From Gymnorhina tibicen (lineage: Eukaryota; Chordata; Aves; Passeriformes; Artamidae), in contig VXAZ01003272.1 in NCBI GenBank assembly GCA_013399875.1, positions 2,134,643-2,198,642 on the forward strand: 64,000 bases of DNA, given 5' to 3'. The notes under the pieces are model-generated. The model ran no database searches. It was not told the origin of the DNA and saw only the letters and a program-made list of their open reading frames with translations. Below, piece by piece: positions 13,672-26,938 of this stretch (within the stretch, counting starts at the first letter, position 1; every line of letters begins with the position of its first letter). The translations under genes were made by a program, and so were the position numbers.

Positions 13672-13687
13672 CTGAACACGTGTTCAG
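13672..13687. repeat. 16-bp perfect palindrome with CACGTG centre
   Basis: CTGAACACGTGTTCAG is a perfect palindrome centred on CACGTG, the canonical E-box of MYC/MAX/USF-type and clock bHLH factors. The GAACA and TGTTC halves resemble steroid-receptor half-sites, but the spacing is two rather than the usual three bases. Confidence 0.9.
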
Positions 13688-16600
13688 CTCCGAAAAGCTG
13701 AGGCAGTTCCCAAAAATTTGGTAACCATTAGAGCACTTCCTAAGTCAGTTCCGGATGTCAGGCCCGGGCTGGAGGGGGAAGGGGCGTTCCAGGAGAGGGA
13801 TTGAGGCTGGCAGCTGATGCGGCCGGGGAGCAGAGCACGCAAGGCAGAGCGAGACAGGAAAGGGCTGCTTGGGGAGAGGATCAGGAGCTCAGCAGAGGAG
13901 CTGTGAACTTCACATGCGACCCCGAGCACGGAGCGCCGCGCGAGCCACCTGAGGGCTCGGGGATCAGAAAGGAAATTAAAGGATCATTTAAGTGGAGTGG
14001 GACCAGACAACTTAAAATGACGATTTTCATCTCTGAGAAAGGAGCACTGGGGTATATTGAATTCTTTGAAGTAAGGGAGCACGGTTGGTGGAGGGAATAT
14101 TTTTGCTGCATTCCACGCTCTGGTTTAGCAGCTCCTCTAATAGAACCCGGCCCTAACTTTCCTAAACCACCTATTTATAGGACTTTGGAGCACAGTGTGT
14201 CCCCTTAACAGAACACTCTATTGCTCCTACTTAGATAACTCAGAAATTCAAATGACTAGTAATTAGTAAGCATAATTAGCAGATTATTCACTTGTATTTT
14301 GATTACCATAGTAAATATTTTATCTTGCTTAGGGTAACCCCTTTAACTGTAATAAACCTGAGTGTGAGCCTGGAACTCTACAGAAGGTTCACGATGAGTT
14401 CACAGCAAAGGTTGCCTCTCTCTCCTTCCCTTTTGGTGTTCAGGATTAAACTTTCAGTCAAAGCTGCTCTGTCCCAGTGGTGCTTTCTGTTGCTTTGGGA
14501 GTAGTTTGGCAGAGGTCAGGCACAAAGTGCTGCCACTCTGGGTCATAAGGAGGCTTTTTAATACCCTCACAGAGACCCTCTTCACCTCCCAGCTCGAAGA
14601 GAATCCATCCTACAGTTTATATAGTCCAAAACTTCAAGGAAAGAAAGCAGACCACAGTAAATAATTCTGATTTGTTGGTTTAGGAATGGAGGTTTTCCTA
14701 CACTAACCTGAATTTCAGCGCTGGAGTCAGCTCGCTGTAGGGATGTGATTCCTGGACCTTCCTGAGCTTTGGATGTAGGAACAGTGGAAGATTCTTTTTT
14801 TCTGTGATCTTTCCATAGCTTTATCTCCATGGGCCAGATTTCCAGGTACCATAGAGATGAGTCTTAACAGGGAAAAAAAAACAACCTGTGGATGGCTGCA
14901 ATTGTGGTTTTGGAAAAGCTTGCTCCAGGATTTTTGTTCAACAGCCATTGGATGGGAGGATGCTTAGTTTGCTAATTTGGGTGCCAGTGCTCGGTTTTAC
15001 GGCTCAGGGTTATTTCTCAGTGGTGCTGGCAGCTGGGGGAGGCACAAGGGCTTGGGTGTGCATTCAGCCTTTTGCTGTGGTGTCCTTGGCAAGCACTGAA
15101 GCAGAGTTGGGGATTTGGACAATTTTAAGGAATAATAACAGCTATTGAAATATTAATTGTGTCTGCAGTTGGAACATGACGCAGAGTTTTAAGGGGATCG
15201 GATGCAGGGAGATGGGCGTGAGCACAGATAACCTATGCAGATATTTTCCTTTTGAGATGACAGATGTTTAGTTGTGTTTATAAATAACCTTTGAAAACAA
15301 AAGAAACGGACAAAATCCTTTCTTCTTGCATTGCAGTAATACATGAGGTGCCTTGGGAATGTGTTATCTTCTCTCCATTTCCTTTCCCTCCTCTTTCAGT
15401 TCATTGCTGATTTTTTTTCCTCTAGAAATGGTATGATGGCAGCACGAGGTATCCATTACCAAGTTTGTTTCCCTGAATGCTTTCTAGCAGGAGGCCCAAG
15501 TGCAATCCACTGAATTAGTGGAACCAAGCTCAAGGGTGAGAGCCCGTTCCCTCTTTATCAATAAAGTCCCTTTATCCAGTGAGAACAATTTGTGTGCAGG
15601 AGGCTTTTAAATAATATCTGAGAGCGCAAGTCCTGCTAAGCCTAGAAGGTAGGGATGGTTCAGTGGCTGATTATTTTGATGTGGGCCATTCTTCCTTGAG
15701 GCCACTGAGCCTTCAGGTTCCTCCAAGCCTTTAGTGGTCTGCACTTCACTGTTATTCTTTCCCTGAGAGTGCTGATTAGTGACTTGCGGTATGGATGCTG
15801 ATTTATCGCAGCCGAGAGTTGCCCCTTGGGGGCTGAGCAGAAACACTCATGAAGGAGCCCTGATTAAAAAGAGTGGTAATGAAGACAAATGTTTCGGAGG
15901 GAGTCAAGAGCAAACCAGGCCTTGGCATTCCCACTGCTCCTCTGAGCTTTTGGAGAGGAGGTAACAGTGGCCAAAGGAAATATTTCCCCCTTGTTGTTTA
16001 TTTCTCATGGCACTGGAAAAATTTTTCTTTTCCTCCTGGGTGTTCTAACTCTCACTTGTTAACTGCTTTTCATGCAGGGTTGCAATTAACCCTTGGCAGA
16101 TACTTACCATGTTCCCTTTATATTCACTCTATACATAAAGAAGTTTTTATGTTTTGACCTGTTAACCATTTTAAGATTCTTTAAACTTGACAGTTTCATC
16201 TAATTTCTCACGTCATTAAATCGTACTTTATTTTCCAACAGTCCATTCACAGGAGGTTTGGTGTTTGTTTGATATCTTTAATCATCTTTTTTCCTCACTG
16301 CCCTTTTTAATAAGGAAAAAGAATGACAAAAAGTAATGCTTACAAACCAGGCTTTAAATCAGCGAGAGGTCAGGAAGTTCCTATCTAGTGTTGGATGTGT
16401 AACTAGAGACTAGAGTCTCAAAAGCACATAGGTAGGTTCTGCACGCGCCGACACTTCTGTTAACCAGGACCTCAGAACAAAAATAAATGCAATTATTTCA
16501 CCCTATTGTAGTTTTTTGTTTTTAATTCTGTGGGTTTTTCAACTTTTAAAGATCAGCCTGGGCTATAATTAGTGTATGAGCTAAAAGCTGAGTACGTGGA

Positions 16601-19600
16601 AAAACGTGCCCGGCCTTTATTGGTCTTTGCATTCCGCTCTGCAGTGACTTTCTTGTCAGATTTGTGCTCGTGCGAGGATGCTGTTGGTGCAGGGAGGAGC
16701 TGTATCTGTTGTAGGAGTGTTCATCAGAGCTGCAGTGACACTCTGAGCTGTGGACTTTGCACTTGCTCCTGTGCCATCCCTCCAGCCGTGCCAGCAGTCC
16801 TTGTTCCTTCCTTTGGGAATCACATGCAGAGCTGGACACTTCCTGACCAGTGAGAGTATGTGGATGGCCCTTTGCAGTCAGTGAGAATTTCAGGGTATTT
16901 TCCAAACGTTAATTAACTTTCTCATGAAATTTTAGCTCATGCTTTGCTTTAGAACAGCATTCTGACCTATTGTGCCGAAAGGTTGGGTTGTTTTCTTCCT
17001 AAAATAGTGTGATAAAGGAACAGTTCATCCAAGAAAAAAACAGGGAGAAGGGTTTTCTCTGATTGACTGGCCTCGTTCATGATGCACCCAAAAGGTCAAA
17101 GACTGTTTTGAGAAAGTATTTTAAAGGATGGGTCTGTGTTTTCTCTCTGTCTGAGAAGCTGCTTACAACTTCCATGGTCGTTCTTGCAGCGTTAAATGAA
17201 CTCACTGTGCATCTAAGGCTGCTCTTTAATCAGTCTTGTACTGATTCCAGTCCTGATACTTCCAAAGTATTAGAATGTAAACATTGTTCAGCATCAGGTT
17301 GGAAAAGGAAAACAAAAATTAAGGTTCCTTAATATCTTTTTGTCCAACTGAATTACTTTTTAGGGTAGTGACATAGAATGAAGCAGCATTGGAGACCGTG
17401 ATGAGTGAAAGGTTGTGTGTGGTTGATGCCAGGTTTCTTAACTTCATTTTTAAACTTTCTTTAATTGCTCACCTACTTAACTTTGAAAAGCCTGATACGC
17501 ATCAGAAGCTTTCAAAACTGGCCGTGAAATTTTAGAAGTGGCTTTTGAAAGTTATTTTTGAAAGCACCAATTTGTAGCCCTCCAAATTCCATTGTTTTAG
17601 TTCCGAGTGAACTGATCTACGTTTGCTCCACGATCACAGAGAATTCAGGAAATGCTGATTACGTGTGGCTAAGTGAAAAGTCACGTGAGTTGTTTGATGT
17701 GAGAAAGTGAGTGTTTCGGGGAGCTACATCTCGTTAGTAGCAGTGTCTGGACCACGAAGAGATCACAGCAACCGGTGGGAGCTCTGCAGCACCAGCCTTT
17801 GTCCCTGAGCCATTGCACCAGTCAGAATTTTGGAAATTTTGGGGTTTAAATCTGATTAACTTGTGGGTGTTGGAGAGCTAGTTTGAGACTGGCATTGCTG
17901 CACTAGTCAGTTTGCATCACCATCAGCTGCCCACTAATTATCAGGAAATTTATAGCTGCATTAGGTAAATGTCACTTCACTGCAGTGGCCTGGAATAAGA
18001 GCGTTTTCTGCTCTGAATTAGCACCATGGGCACGTCTCAGTGAGAGTCTATCCAAGCAAGGAAGGGTTTGATTTATGCACAGGCTTATTAAGGCTTTAAG
18101 AAAGGGTAGCTGAAAGATGTTGTATTGCTTTTTTGAACCGTAACATCTCCCCGTCATAAATGTGTGTTTGTTTATTCATTAGGCATAATCACATGTAAAG
18201 TGTTTAAAAATAATTTGCTAATTCCAGGATAGAGCTGTGTTCAGCAATTTGGGATTCTGTGTGTGCTCCATCTGCAGGAGCTCTTCAGAAGGATCATCCA
18301 GAACAGGGATGGCTTGGTCTGAGTTCCTTTTGGTGAAATTCAGTGTTAGGGGATGTGGTACTTCTGCAAACCTCAGCAACTCTTCTCAGCTGTGCCAGAA
18401 TTAAATAATATCTCCTGGATTCTTATTTCTGAGCTGCTCAGTGGCCTCTTTGACTGAGATTTTGGGCAAACAGTCTTCAAGTATGGACTCAAGGATGCTC
18501 ACTTGTCCATTCCGATGCACAAACCTCTCTTGAAAAAAGCTGAAGGATCTTGCATCCCGAAAGGCTCAGTAGAAAAGAAACTTGAATGTTCATAAAAACC
18601 CCACCTTCATTCTTAATGCATCAGAAATGGAGTGCCCAGCTTTTCCCAGAAGATGATTGTGGAAGTCATGGTGCTTCAGAATGATGCCAGAGTGTCTGAA
18701 GAGTTGTCATCATGAATTCTTCACAGATAGCAGGATGAGTGATGGCTCCTCTGTGAATGACGACATCTCAGCAGTTCAACACTACAGAAATAAAAGTAAC
18801 CGTTTAAGAAATGCTGGTGAAGTTCTAGACAAACTTATCCTTTACCTCTGTTTGAAGGAACTAAGTAGCTTCAGTGGTGCTTTTGCACCAGCACCCAGCA
18901 GCCACTGCTGTGACAGGGGAGGTTTGCTGCAGTTAATTAGGCAGTGGAAGAGATTTAAAGAAAGTCGCTGTCCAGTATTAAGCACTTGGCTTCGCTTCTG
19001 TTCTCCCTCTTGCTGCTCTTATGGTTCAAAGTGATGCAGATCAGACAAAGCTTTTGCTGCATTCAGCCGCCCTTTCTTCTGTGTCAGGAGCACCAGCACT
19101 GGCACCCAAACCACCTACTTCAAACGGTTCTTTGTATTAGATAAGAGCAGATACTTACACGTCATTGCCAGAGGAATATCATTTTTACCAAAGGCAATTC
19201 TGCCTGCAGGTCTGCTCAGGGTTGTATTGAAGTTGCTTCCCTTTGTTCTTCCAAAAATGCATCCCCCCAACCCGCTTCTGCCAGAACTCTCAATTCCAGC
19301 TTGCAAGGGAAGGGTTGAAATTCTGGAAGTAAATTCAGCCCCGAAAGGTTTACTGCAGGCATTAAAAGTGTCTTGTGAGGGAAGACTTCATCTCTTCCCC
19401 CTGCACAGCTGATGGTCTCGAGCTCTTCCCAGTACATTCAGCAGGGAAACAGTGACTGCTTTGGGGTTTATAGATTGTGTGTTTCAATATTTAATTACCT
19501 TGTCTTACATGGGGGGTGGTTTTCCTTGGGAATTCTGAGTTTGACTCGGGTGGAATGAGATCAAGCCATAAAAGCAGACATCAGTCACTGTACCTTGTAA

Positions 19601-20212
19601 GCAGGTATGTGTCAAGCTTCCCAAACGTGGTTCTGATGCTCCCTGTCACCTGCTGAAAAGTCTGTCTGCTCATGGTGGCTCGCAGGACTCCCAAGAGGCA
19701 GCCAGGGAAAACTGTTCTCCCCTGCAAGGCTGTACTTACCTGTTTGCACCTGAAACCTTAGTTTTCATCATGAAATTTTATTTGACTTACCACTGTACCA
19801 GTCAGATGTTAAGGGTTAGGAAGAACTAAATATGAATCTTCTGTTTCTCTGGACATTAATGCCCAACCTGCCAAAGTTTTACTTAAGTGCTGTGTGCAAA
19901 AGAAGTTCCTTTTTCCTGGCTGGAGAAGTGCTCAGAGCTTGGCAAAGTTGAAATTCCACTGATGTAAACGGGTATCTTCAATCACAGCCTAAAATACTTG
20001 GGCATTTTGCTGAATATACTATTTCATGATTTGAAGCCAGTATTTGAAAGGGTCTTGAAGCTTTCACATGAAAAGATGAAAGAGTTAAAATAAATAATAT
20101 TAAAGGATATGAGAGAGAATCTGCTGGAGTTAAAAAGTATTGTTGCTGCATCTGTCTGTCTGCACACACCTCTGCATCTTTCCAGTTTGCTCTGCTTGCC
20201 CTGGAAGCAGCA
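13688..20212. other. Non-coding stretch
   Basis: A GC-richer part lies at 13740-13990, and the rest is AT-moderate. A short palindrome, GAGACT-AG-AGTCTC, lies near 16405-16418. Frames of up to 135 codons are not recognised. There is no repeat family, RNA gene or promoter I can support. Confidence 0.6.
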
Positions 20213-20327
20213 GATCACAGAATCCTACAATGGTTTGGATTGGAAGGGACCTTAAAGCTCATCTAATTCTGCTCCTGCCACCTTCCACTGGACCAGGTTG
20301 CTCCATGTCCTGTCCAAGCTGGCCTGT
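20213..20327 (-). mobile_element. CR1 LINE 3' tail, truncated, antisense
   Basis: A second CR1 tail, inserted in minus orientation. Read on the plus strand it begins with the terminal repeat (GATCACAGAATCCTACAATGG), continues with the hallmark block TTTGGATTGGAAGGGACCTT, then AAAGCTCATCTAATTCTGCTCCTGCCA, the CCTTCCACTGGACCAGG block and TTGCTCCATGTCC, and stops at AAGCTGGCCTG. It covers only about 115 bases of the 3' end and carries no coding sequence. It sits just downstream, on the minus strand, of the open frame at 20410-20808. It could therefore have supplied 3'-end sequence to a minus-strand transcript, but that is speculation. Confidence 0.9.
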
Positions 20328-20409
20328 GCAGTAAGTAAATTATTTATTATTTAGTAGACAAACTGCACCTCCCTGTTCAGTAAACAGGAACCGTGTGGAT
20401 AATTTGAGC

Positions 20410-20808
20410 TCAGCGAAGTGTAAATGACTTCTTTGAATGCTGATAGATCTCCACCACGACTTGGCAATAGGAATTGTGTAAATCCTGTAGCCTTTGCAAG
20501 GAGCTGACAGAGCAGGCAAAGGTCTGGAGCAGCTGCTGGCTCAGTTCCTTCAGCATCAGCTGATGTTTCAGGGCCTTTCCTTGGCCGTTAGCAGTAGGTT
20601 GTGAGAAATAAGTTTTTAATCTCTGTTTCATATTCTGTGGTGATTCACAGTGATAGTAAGCTTTGTTCCCAGTGGGAGAACAGGCAGCAAAGTCTGGATT
20701 CTTTGACAAAATTTTCCATTCCCTGGCAGCAGTGATGACCTGTCCAGGGATGACTTTCCCCTCACAGTTCTCCCTCACTGTTGCTCTGAGCCCATCTGAG
20801 GGCTGCAT
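20410..20808 (-). other. Open frame with coding-like 3' part, not called as gene
   Basis: A minus-strand frame of 132 codons begins with ATG directly after an in-frame TGA and ends in TGA at 20410-20412. The last 54 or so codons have roughly two thirds G or C in third position by hand count, and their product is helix-prone (LMLKELSQQLLQTF and LQRLQDL). An AATAAA lies about 60 bases past the stop (20348-20343, minus). Against a gene: the length is expected by chance, the first half has neutral composition, no good acceptor splice site marks an exon start, and I recognise no family. It may be a chance frame, a worn pseudogene piece or a terminal exon. Confidence 0.15.
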
Positions 20809-23800
20809 TCATATTCTTTTTCAACCAAGATCATTCTCTGTTCCAGAAGTTAAAACATTCCTGAGATGGCAAATGGCTTGGAAGGCTTGCCTCAAAAGAT
20901 GCCTAATTATTGTGCGTATTTCTAGCCCTCGCTGTAAGTGCTGGTCTCCAGGGAAACAGGTGAGCACAGGGCGAGTGCTGGGAGAGGGAGAGAGGCTCCT
21001 GCACAGACAGGGGAAGGGGCTGAGCCTTGGGGTGCCCCCAGCCTGGCGTTCTGGAGGCTGGTTAATATTTTGTAAGCTGGGCAGGTTGCTTTTCTGGAAT
21101 GCAGGACTCTGTTGCATCCGTCCCTGTAACAGTCAGAGGAGGGTTTCTCATCTGCAATAGTAAATTAATAAACAGCCAGACTGTTCTGGCATCAAACTTT
21201 TATACCTGTGCTTTTCTATAAGAAATGACCTTATATAATTAGGTACATTACAGTGACATGAATTTATAATATATGTATATAATGGAGCACTGGATATTGG
21301 ATATTGTAAAATCTTGTTATGTTCTAATTTGGAAGTGTTCTGACAAACACTGTCTGGGTGAAAAACACGTTTGCCTCTAAATTTAACCTGATTGATCATT
21401 TTGCAAATGTGTTATTACTTTGATGCAAACAGAATTCCAGAATGGATAAACTAACTCCTCATGCACCACAAAAGCAGTTTTGATGCTGGTGATTTATTGC
21501 TGCCTTTTGCCATGTTTCATATAGAGCTGCTCAGAATTAAACATGCTGCTTTAAAAATACTTCGTGCAGCGTTCCCAGAACATACATAATTTTGAGCAAC
21601 TTTACTGACAATTGCTTTTTTATGGGCCTTGATGGAAGCGAAGGACAATCTTCCCGTTCCCTGGAGGAGCGTCTGCCTTTGCAGACAGAGACACTGCTGT
21701 GATGTTACGCAGGGTCTGAGTACAGCCTCCCAGTTTGGGACCAGCTGGGGAGGTTGAGGTGGGGTGCAGGGATGTGGCAGCTGTCCCCTGGGAGGGCTGG
21801 TGACATTGGGGTCTGTCTTGTGCCATTTGTGTAGGATGTGGCAGCCTGATTTTGATGGGATCCCGGGGATGGCTGCTCCCAGTCCGGCATCCTCTTACCC
21901 GGGACGCTGCTGAGTGGAGCCCCAGTGTGTTGTTTACCCACCCGGCTCTTAAATCCTTGTTAACCAGCTTGAAACATGAAAGCAAGACACGGGGGGCTTG
22001 TATTTGGCCAAAGTTTTGGGCACCACTGAGTGAGTCAGAAAGGAGAGAGCCAATGATCCCACAAGTGTCCCAGCCTCTGTTGTTTCTCAGGCTGGTGCTG
22101 CAGCAGCTCCTGCTCCCCACGACAGCTCGTTGAATGCAAATAATGGATGTTAATCCAGCCTCATTGTTCCAGGGTCAAACACCAAAAAAAAGGAATCAGT
22201 CAGGGTGCCAGTGTGGTAAATCGTGTTTGTTTGCTTTGCGCATTAGGTTGGGTTCTGCCTCCTTTTTTGAGCCATTGTTTCAGCGTGTGCTTTTCACTCC
22301 CAGTGTGTGTGAGACAGCAGGACTCCAGCTGGGTTCGCTCTTCCTCCCGAGGTGAGGACTTTTGTCCTCTATTTGTTGTTATGCAACATTGTGCTGCTTT
22401 CAGTGATGAAGGGGGAGAAAAAAACAGGCTGCCAATATGACTGTGATATTTGGATGATTTATCTCATTCCTCTTCTGAGTAACCTAACTTTGACATTATC
22501 CGTGAACTCCAAGCCTTGCTTGCGTTGTTCTTGCTGGTAGAAAACATAGCAAGGATGTAGTGGGTAATTGAACCCAGATGCACCGAGGGCTGCTCAGCCA
22601 GACTGTTATTTTAGCCTACACTAGTAGGTTTTTAATACGAGTTTGACCTTACTTTGAAACATTCTCAAAATACCATACTTTAATATCAATTTATACACTC
22701 TTGCTTAAAGAGTGGGGCAGAGTCACTGGAAAAAGTAATGAAACACTTTCTACCTGTTAATGCAGGAGATACAGAAAGAGTGGTGGAGTTAATTTATGTG
22801 TCTAAGGGACAAGCTTCACATGCTGCCTGTCTAATTGGGGCTTTATCCTGTGCCTGGGGTTGGGATTGGGATCGTGACCATCAGGGAAAACCCATCCGTC
22901 AGCTTTCCCTGGGCCTGCCCCTGCAGAAGGAGGCACATTGGGCAGGGAGGCTTTAGGTACTCAGGGATAGGAAGGTTTACCCCCAGTCCATATCAATAAG
23001 TTATTAAACAGAGTTTAATAGGCACGGTAAGTATTCATCTTAATTCTTTTTAATGGGAGGTAAATGCTTTGTGTACGTGTTCTGTGAGGTTAAGCTGCGT
23101 TAAACAGCTTAGAAATTCATTCCTGATTTAAAAAAGGAAAAAAAAAAAACCCAACCCCAACCAGCCCACGTTTCTCTGCCAGGATGGTAGTTTGACTTTG
23201 ACACACATGTAATGCACTTTCCATATCCACGCTGTGTTTTCCTAAAGGAGGAGCTGCTAATGGCAGGACGGAGCAGAGCTGTGGCTCCCTCCTCAATACA
23301 TGCTTTGTCAGGAACAACTGAGCACAAAAAAATCTGATGTATAATTAAATTTCCTGGGAAGATAGCATACCTATTTCTGCTTAAACAGAACTGGTTTTCA
23401 TTCATTATTGCTCCACTCAGGTGGAACCGAGGTTGCTGCCTTTCTAATGTGTCTGAATAAGTGTTCTTTAGTAAAGAATAATAAAGGAATTAAAGTTTTG
23501 CGGTTGTACATCAACAGCTTGAAGTAAAGTAATAGTGAAACAAGATTTTGTGGTAGATCTTGAAGTTAAATACTTAAACATTAATTTTTTCAATTTCACT
23601 CTAATTTAGGGTTAATTCTTGTAATTGCTCGTGGTGAAACAGAGGAGGGATATTTAAGGGATATTGCGAGGGAGAGGGTTGAAGTTATTTTAAATTATTC
23701 CTAAGGTATTGCTGTACCCAGTGATGTCGTGCTCTCCTAGCCCTGGTCCAGTGCTCAGTGTAAAAACTGAGGCTTTAATCGGAGTGATGGTGGCAAACGG

Positions 23801-25901
23801 CTTTAAACCTGTTTGGCTTTGGGCACTGCAGCTTAAAATACAGAGAGCAAGAAATTAAAAATGGGTTAGTGTTTTTCTTTCTGTTCTCTTATCAGAAATG
23901 TTCGCTCAGACTATAACAACTGTTAGAACAAGATAACAACTTCAGGCCAGCTGTCAAATGTTTACCATTATCAAACCTCTCCCTAGGGTAAGATGCGACT
24001 TTGGCTCGCCTCACCGGCAGTAATTTAATTTTTCCTTCGTTCTGACTCGGAAATGGCAGCATTTTTCAAAGCTTCCTCCCACTGATGGCTGAAATTTTCC
24101 TTGTGAAATGATTTCCACCAGTCTTGAATCTTTCTTGCTTCTGCCGTCTTCACCTTTACTGATGGTTCTGCAACTCATCACCAGCTATGCGAACTGACAG
24201 TTCACATCCTGGGGCAGCAGCCGGGGCTGGCCTGCAGAAAGGAGCAGCCTGACCAAATTTACGCTCACAAGATCTCTTAATTCACAAAAGCATTTGCTCC
24301 AGTTCCTGCTCTCTGCTGCAGGGGCTTTGGGGGGGTGAGCAGGAGCGGTCGGAGGGGAGAGAGGCTCTCTTCACACTCTGCTGAGTACACAGCCTTCCGA
24401 GATGAAAAACAGACGGAAAGAGACATTTCCAGCCATCTTGCTGATCTGTGCAGGGGTTCACTGAACTGTGCAACATAGCACCAGACCCATGTATCATTTA
24501 ATGTGCTAATTTCTCCTCTTTTTTTTTTTTTTCCCTGAGTGAAGGAGTTTCTCATTTTGTTGACAAGCACATTAAAATTAAAAGTGGGAACAGTTAAAAG
24601 AGAACCTAAAAATGTAAACTCGATACCCAACCGGTTCCTTCCTCCTTTGACATCAGAGCCATGGAGAGATCTGCTTAGTTTTGAAAAGCCTCTGACAAAT
24701 GAGAATAGTCAGAATAAGTTTTCTATTTGGTCTGAACTGCACAGAACATCGTGGTTTGTTTTTTTTTTTTTGCCTCCCTCACAACCCGAAACACAAGCCA
24801 TATGCTTGCCCAAATGCTTCCCCTTCTTGCGCTGCAAGACAGATCCCGAAACTTTTGTTCCATTCTTTTCCTGGAGAGGGATTTTGTTCCCTCTCCCACC
24901 CAAGGCAGTTTGCAGCCAGAGAAAAGTGATGCTTCCCCTGGCCACCGGCGCGGCCGGCCGTGCTCGCTCCGTACCAAAAGGTCACTCAGACACTTTTTTT
25001 GGGATTCTTTGGCTCTCTCTTGAAAGCTTCTCCTAAGAATAACCCATTTTACATTTTTGTGATTACTTTGGAGGAAAAAATGTGCTATAATATCAGAATG
25101 TAAATGCAGGGGGAAACAACATTCCAAGTAACCTGATCACACTCCTGTAGTATTTGCTTTGGTATCATTTGCTATCCAGTTGCTTAAGGAGCAGCTGCAC
25201 GGTCTGGTAAATTAATATATGTTGTAGGCAGAAGTTTGGACAGAAGGAAAAGTTAATGTGGTTTGTACTAACACAGATCCTGATCCTGTGAACTGGTACT
25301 CTAATTGAGGGGGGAGGAATCTTCTTAGCCCTTTTCAAGTGCAAAGCAGTCCTGTGTCTCAGTAATGGTGGGGTTTTACAAAATAAATCTATAGAAAATA
25401 TATATTTGTAATGGCATGTCATGTCCTCAGCATTAACTCTACTTGTATGTTCTGTTTTTGGAGCTTTTAGGCATTGTGAGAAATATATGAGAGATTTGCA
25501 AACAGGGGCAAGGAGGGGTCAGAGGTATCAAATCCATGGATTCCAGCAAGCAGAGTCCCTGGCTTAGAAATGTGAATTAATAGGAGAGCTTCCTTGTGCG
25601 CAGACTTGGAGGAGCACAAACTAGTGGTGACTGGTCGAGGTATTTGTCATCCTAATAAACTGACAAAATGGAAAAATAAACACCAATCTTATCAGTCTGC
25701 ATTTTTTGTTGGGGATGAAAGTGTTTGAAGAAAAATCATAAAGGAATCCATGGTAGCTCAAGGAGGTTAAACTCAACAGTTGTTCCCTTTGAAGTGTATG
25801 ACCACGAGGTTAATTGCCAAAACTGCTCGTGGAAAAGGTGGTAACAATTTAACAAGACTGTACAACTGCAGGACTCAGATGAATATCAGGTGTTTGCAGA
25901 T
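20809..25901. other. Non-coding stretch with low-complexity runs
   Basis: The stretch holds a GGATATT direct repeat near 21293-21306, an A-rich/C-rich tract at 23130-23165, T runs at 24519 and 24759, and a GC-rich spot at 24943-24975 (GGCGCGGCCGGCCG). The frames at 24539-25127 overlap on both strands and are judged chance. No gene is recognised. Confidence 0.6.
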
Positions 25902-25983
25902 GGGGTTGTTTGGGGGTTGGGGTTTTTTTTGGGTTGGGTTTTGTGGGTTGGGGTTTTTTTGTTGGTTGTTTTTTTTTTTTTTT
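25902..25983 (+). repeat. G/T-rich low-complexity tract with G-quadruplex motif
   Basis: Seven runs of three to five G occur on the plus strand (25902-25905, 25912-25916, 25919-25922, 25931-25933, 25936-25938, 25945-25947, 25950-25953), and the tract ends in T15 at 25969-25983. The part from 25931 to 25953 fits the canonical rule of four G-runs of at least three with loops of one to seven bases (loops of 2, 6 and 2). No gene lies next to it. Confidence 0.85.
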
Positions 25984-26911
25984 GCGCCTAACAGGAAAAG
26001 GGGAGAAAAACCCAGAATGAGAACCAGGGGCCGGGTCGGGAGAAGAAAAGCCCGACTAAAGAGCCAATAATTCCCAATAATTCCTTGTTTGCTTTGCCAA
26101 TGAGGCTGTAATTGGGCGGGAGGTCAGTGGCAGCCCCGGCAGTGCCGCAGCCCTTGGAGCTCTCCCGTCCCCGGTCCCTGCTCCCGGTTCCTGATTTATT
26201 CATCCCAGCCAGGCTGCTGCGAGGACTTTACAGTTCAAGGCACGGGGTTTGTGTTTTTGCTGCTCGCAGCCCAGTTTATTCCAGAATTTATTCCTCTGTA
26301 GGTTCATTTGTCCCTTTCTGAAACGGCCACACTTGCACATCTTTCTTAATTTAGTGGGAACAAAGTCTTTAAGGCTGGAATTCCCTGAAGCCCTCCAGAA
26401 ACCCAATTAGGTCAATGCAATATCATAATTGGGAAGCTGAAATCCCTTACCATTAGTTACACTGGGTAAACAGAGATGCAGAAGTGTGATATAAACAGAA
26501 GGAGAAGAAATTCTTTTAATGTTGCTTTGCACTTCCAGAGAGGGAGAACCTTTATAATTTTAACAATATCATCAGGGTATTTTAATTTTGACATCCTTCT
26601 CGGAATTCAGCAGTGGGGTTTTTTTCCATGGCTACATTTTTACATCTATAGCAATTTGTGGAACTTGGAAAATGTGTACAAAGAGCAGCTTTTTCAAGCT
26701 ATTTTCTTGTAGACAAAGAGTTGGCAATGCCTGAAAACAATGAGAAAAAAAATCTTTAAATCGTTAACTAAACTCTTTGAACCTCAAAGAAAGTTTGTTT
26801 ATGATGGAAAGCTTGCTCACCAGTCACAAATCCCTATTTACATTGGTTTTTCTCTGTCAGATACCCTTAATGAACTGCCAGTTTTATTAACAGCAACTCA
26901 GATAATACTTT

Positions 26912-26938
26912 CATGGCTCAGTGTTCAACTGAGCCATG
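26912..26938. repeat. Perfect 11-bp stem-loop
   Basis: CATGGCTCAGT (26912-26922), loop GTTCA (26923-26927) and ACTGAGCCATG (26928-26938) form a perfect 11-bp stem, and a T/G wobble pair at 26911/26939 extends it. The stem is too short for a microRNA precursor. No tRNA or known small-RNA features are present. Confidence 0.9.

Noticed and set aside
16572..16853. Cysteine-rich 93-codon frame, briefly considered as a zinc-binding or secreted peptide
   Set aside because: The cysteines do not form a recognisable spacing pattern and no signal peptide or exon borders are present.
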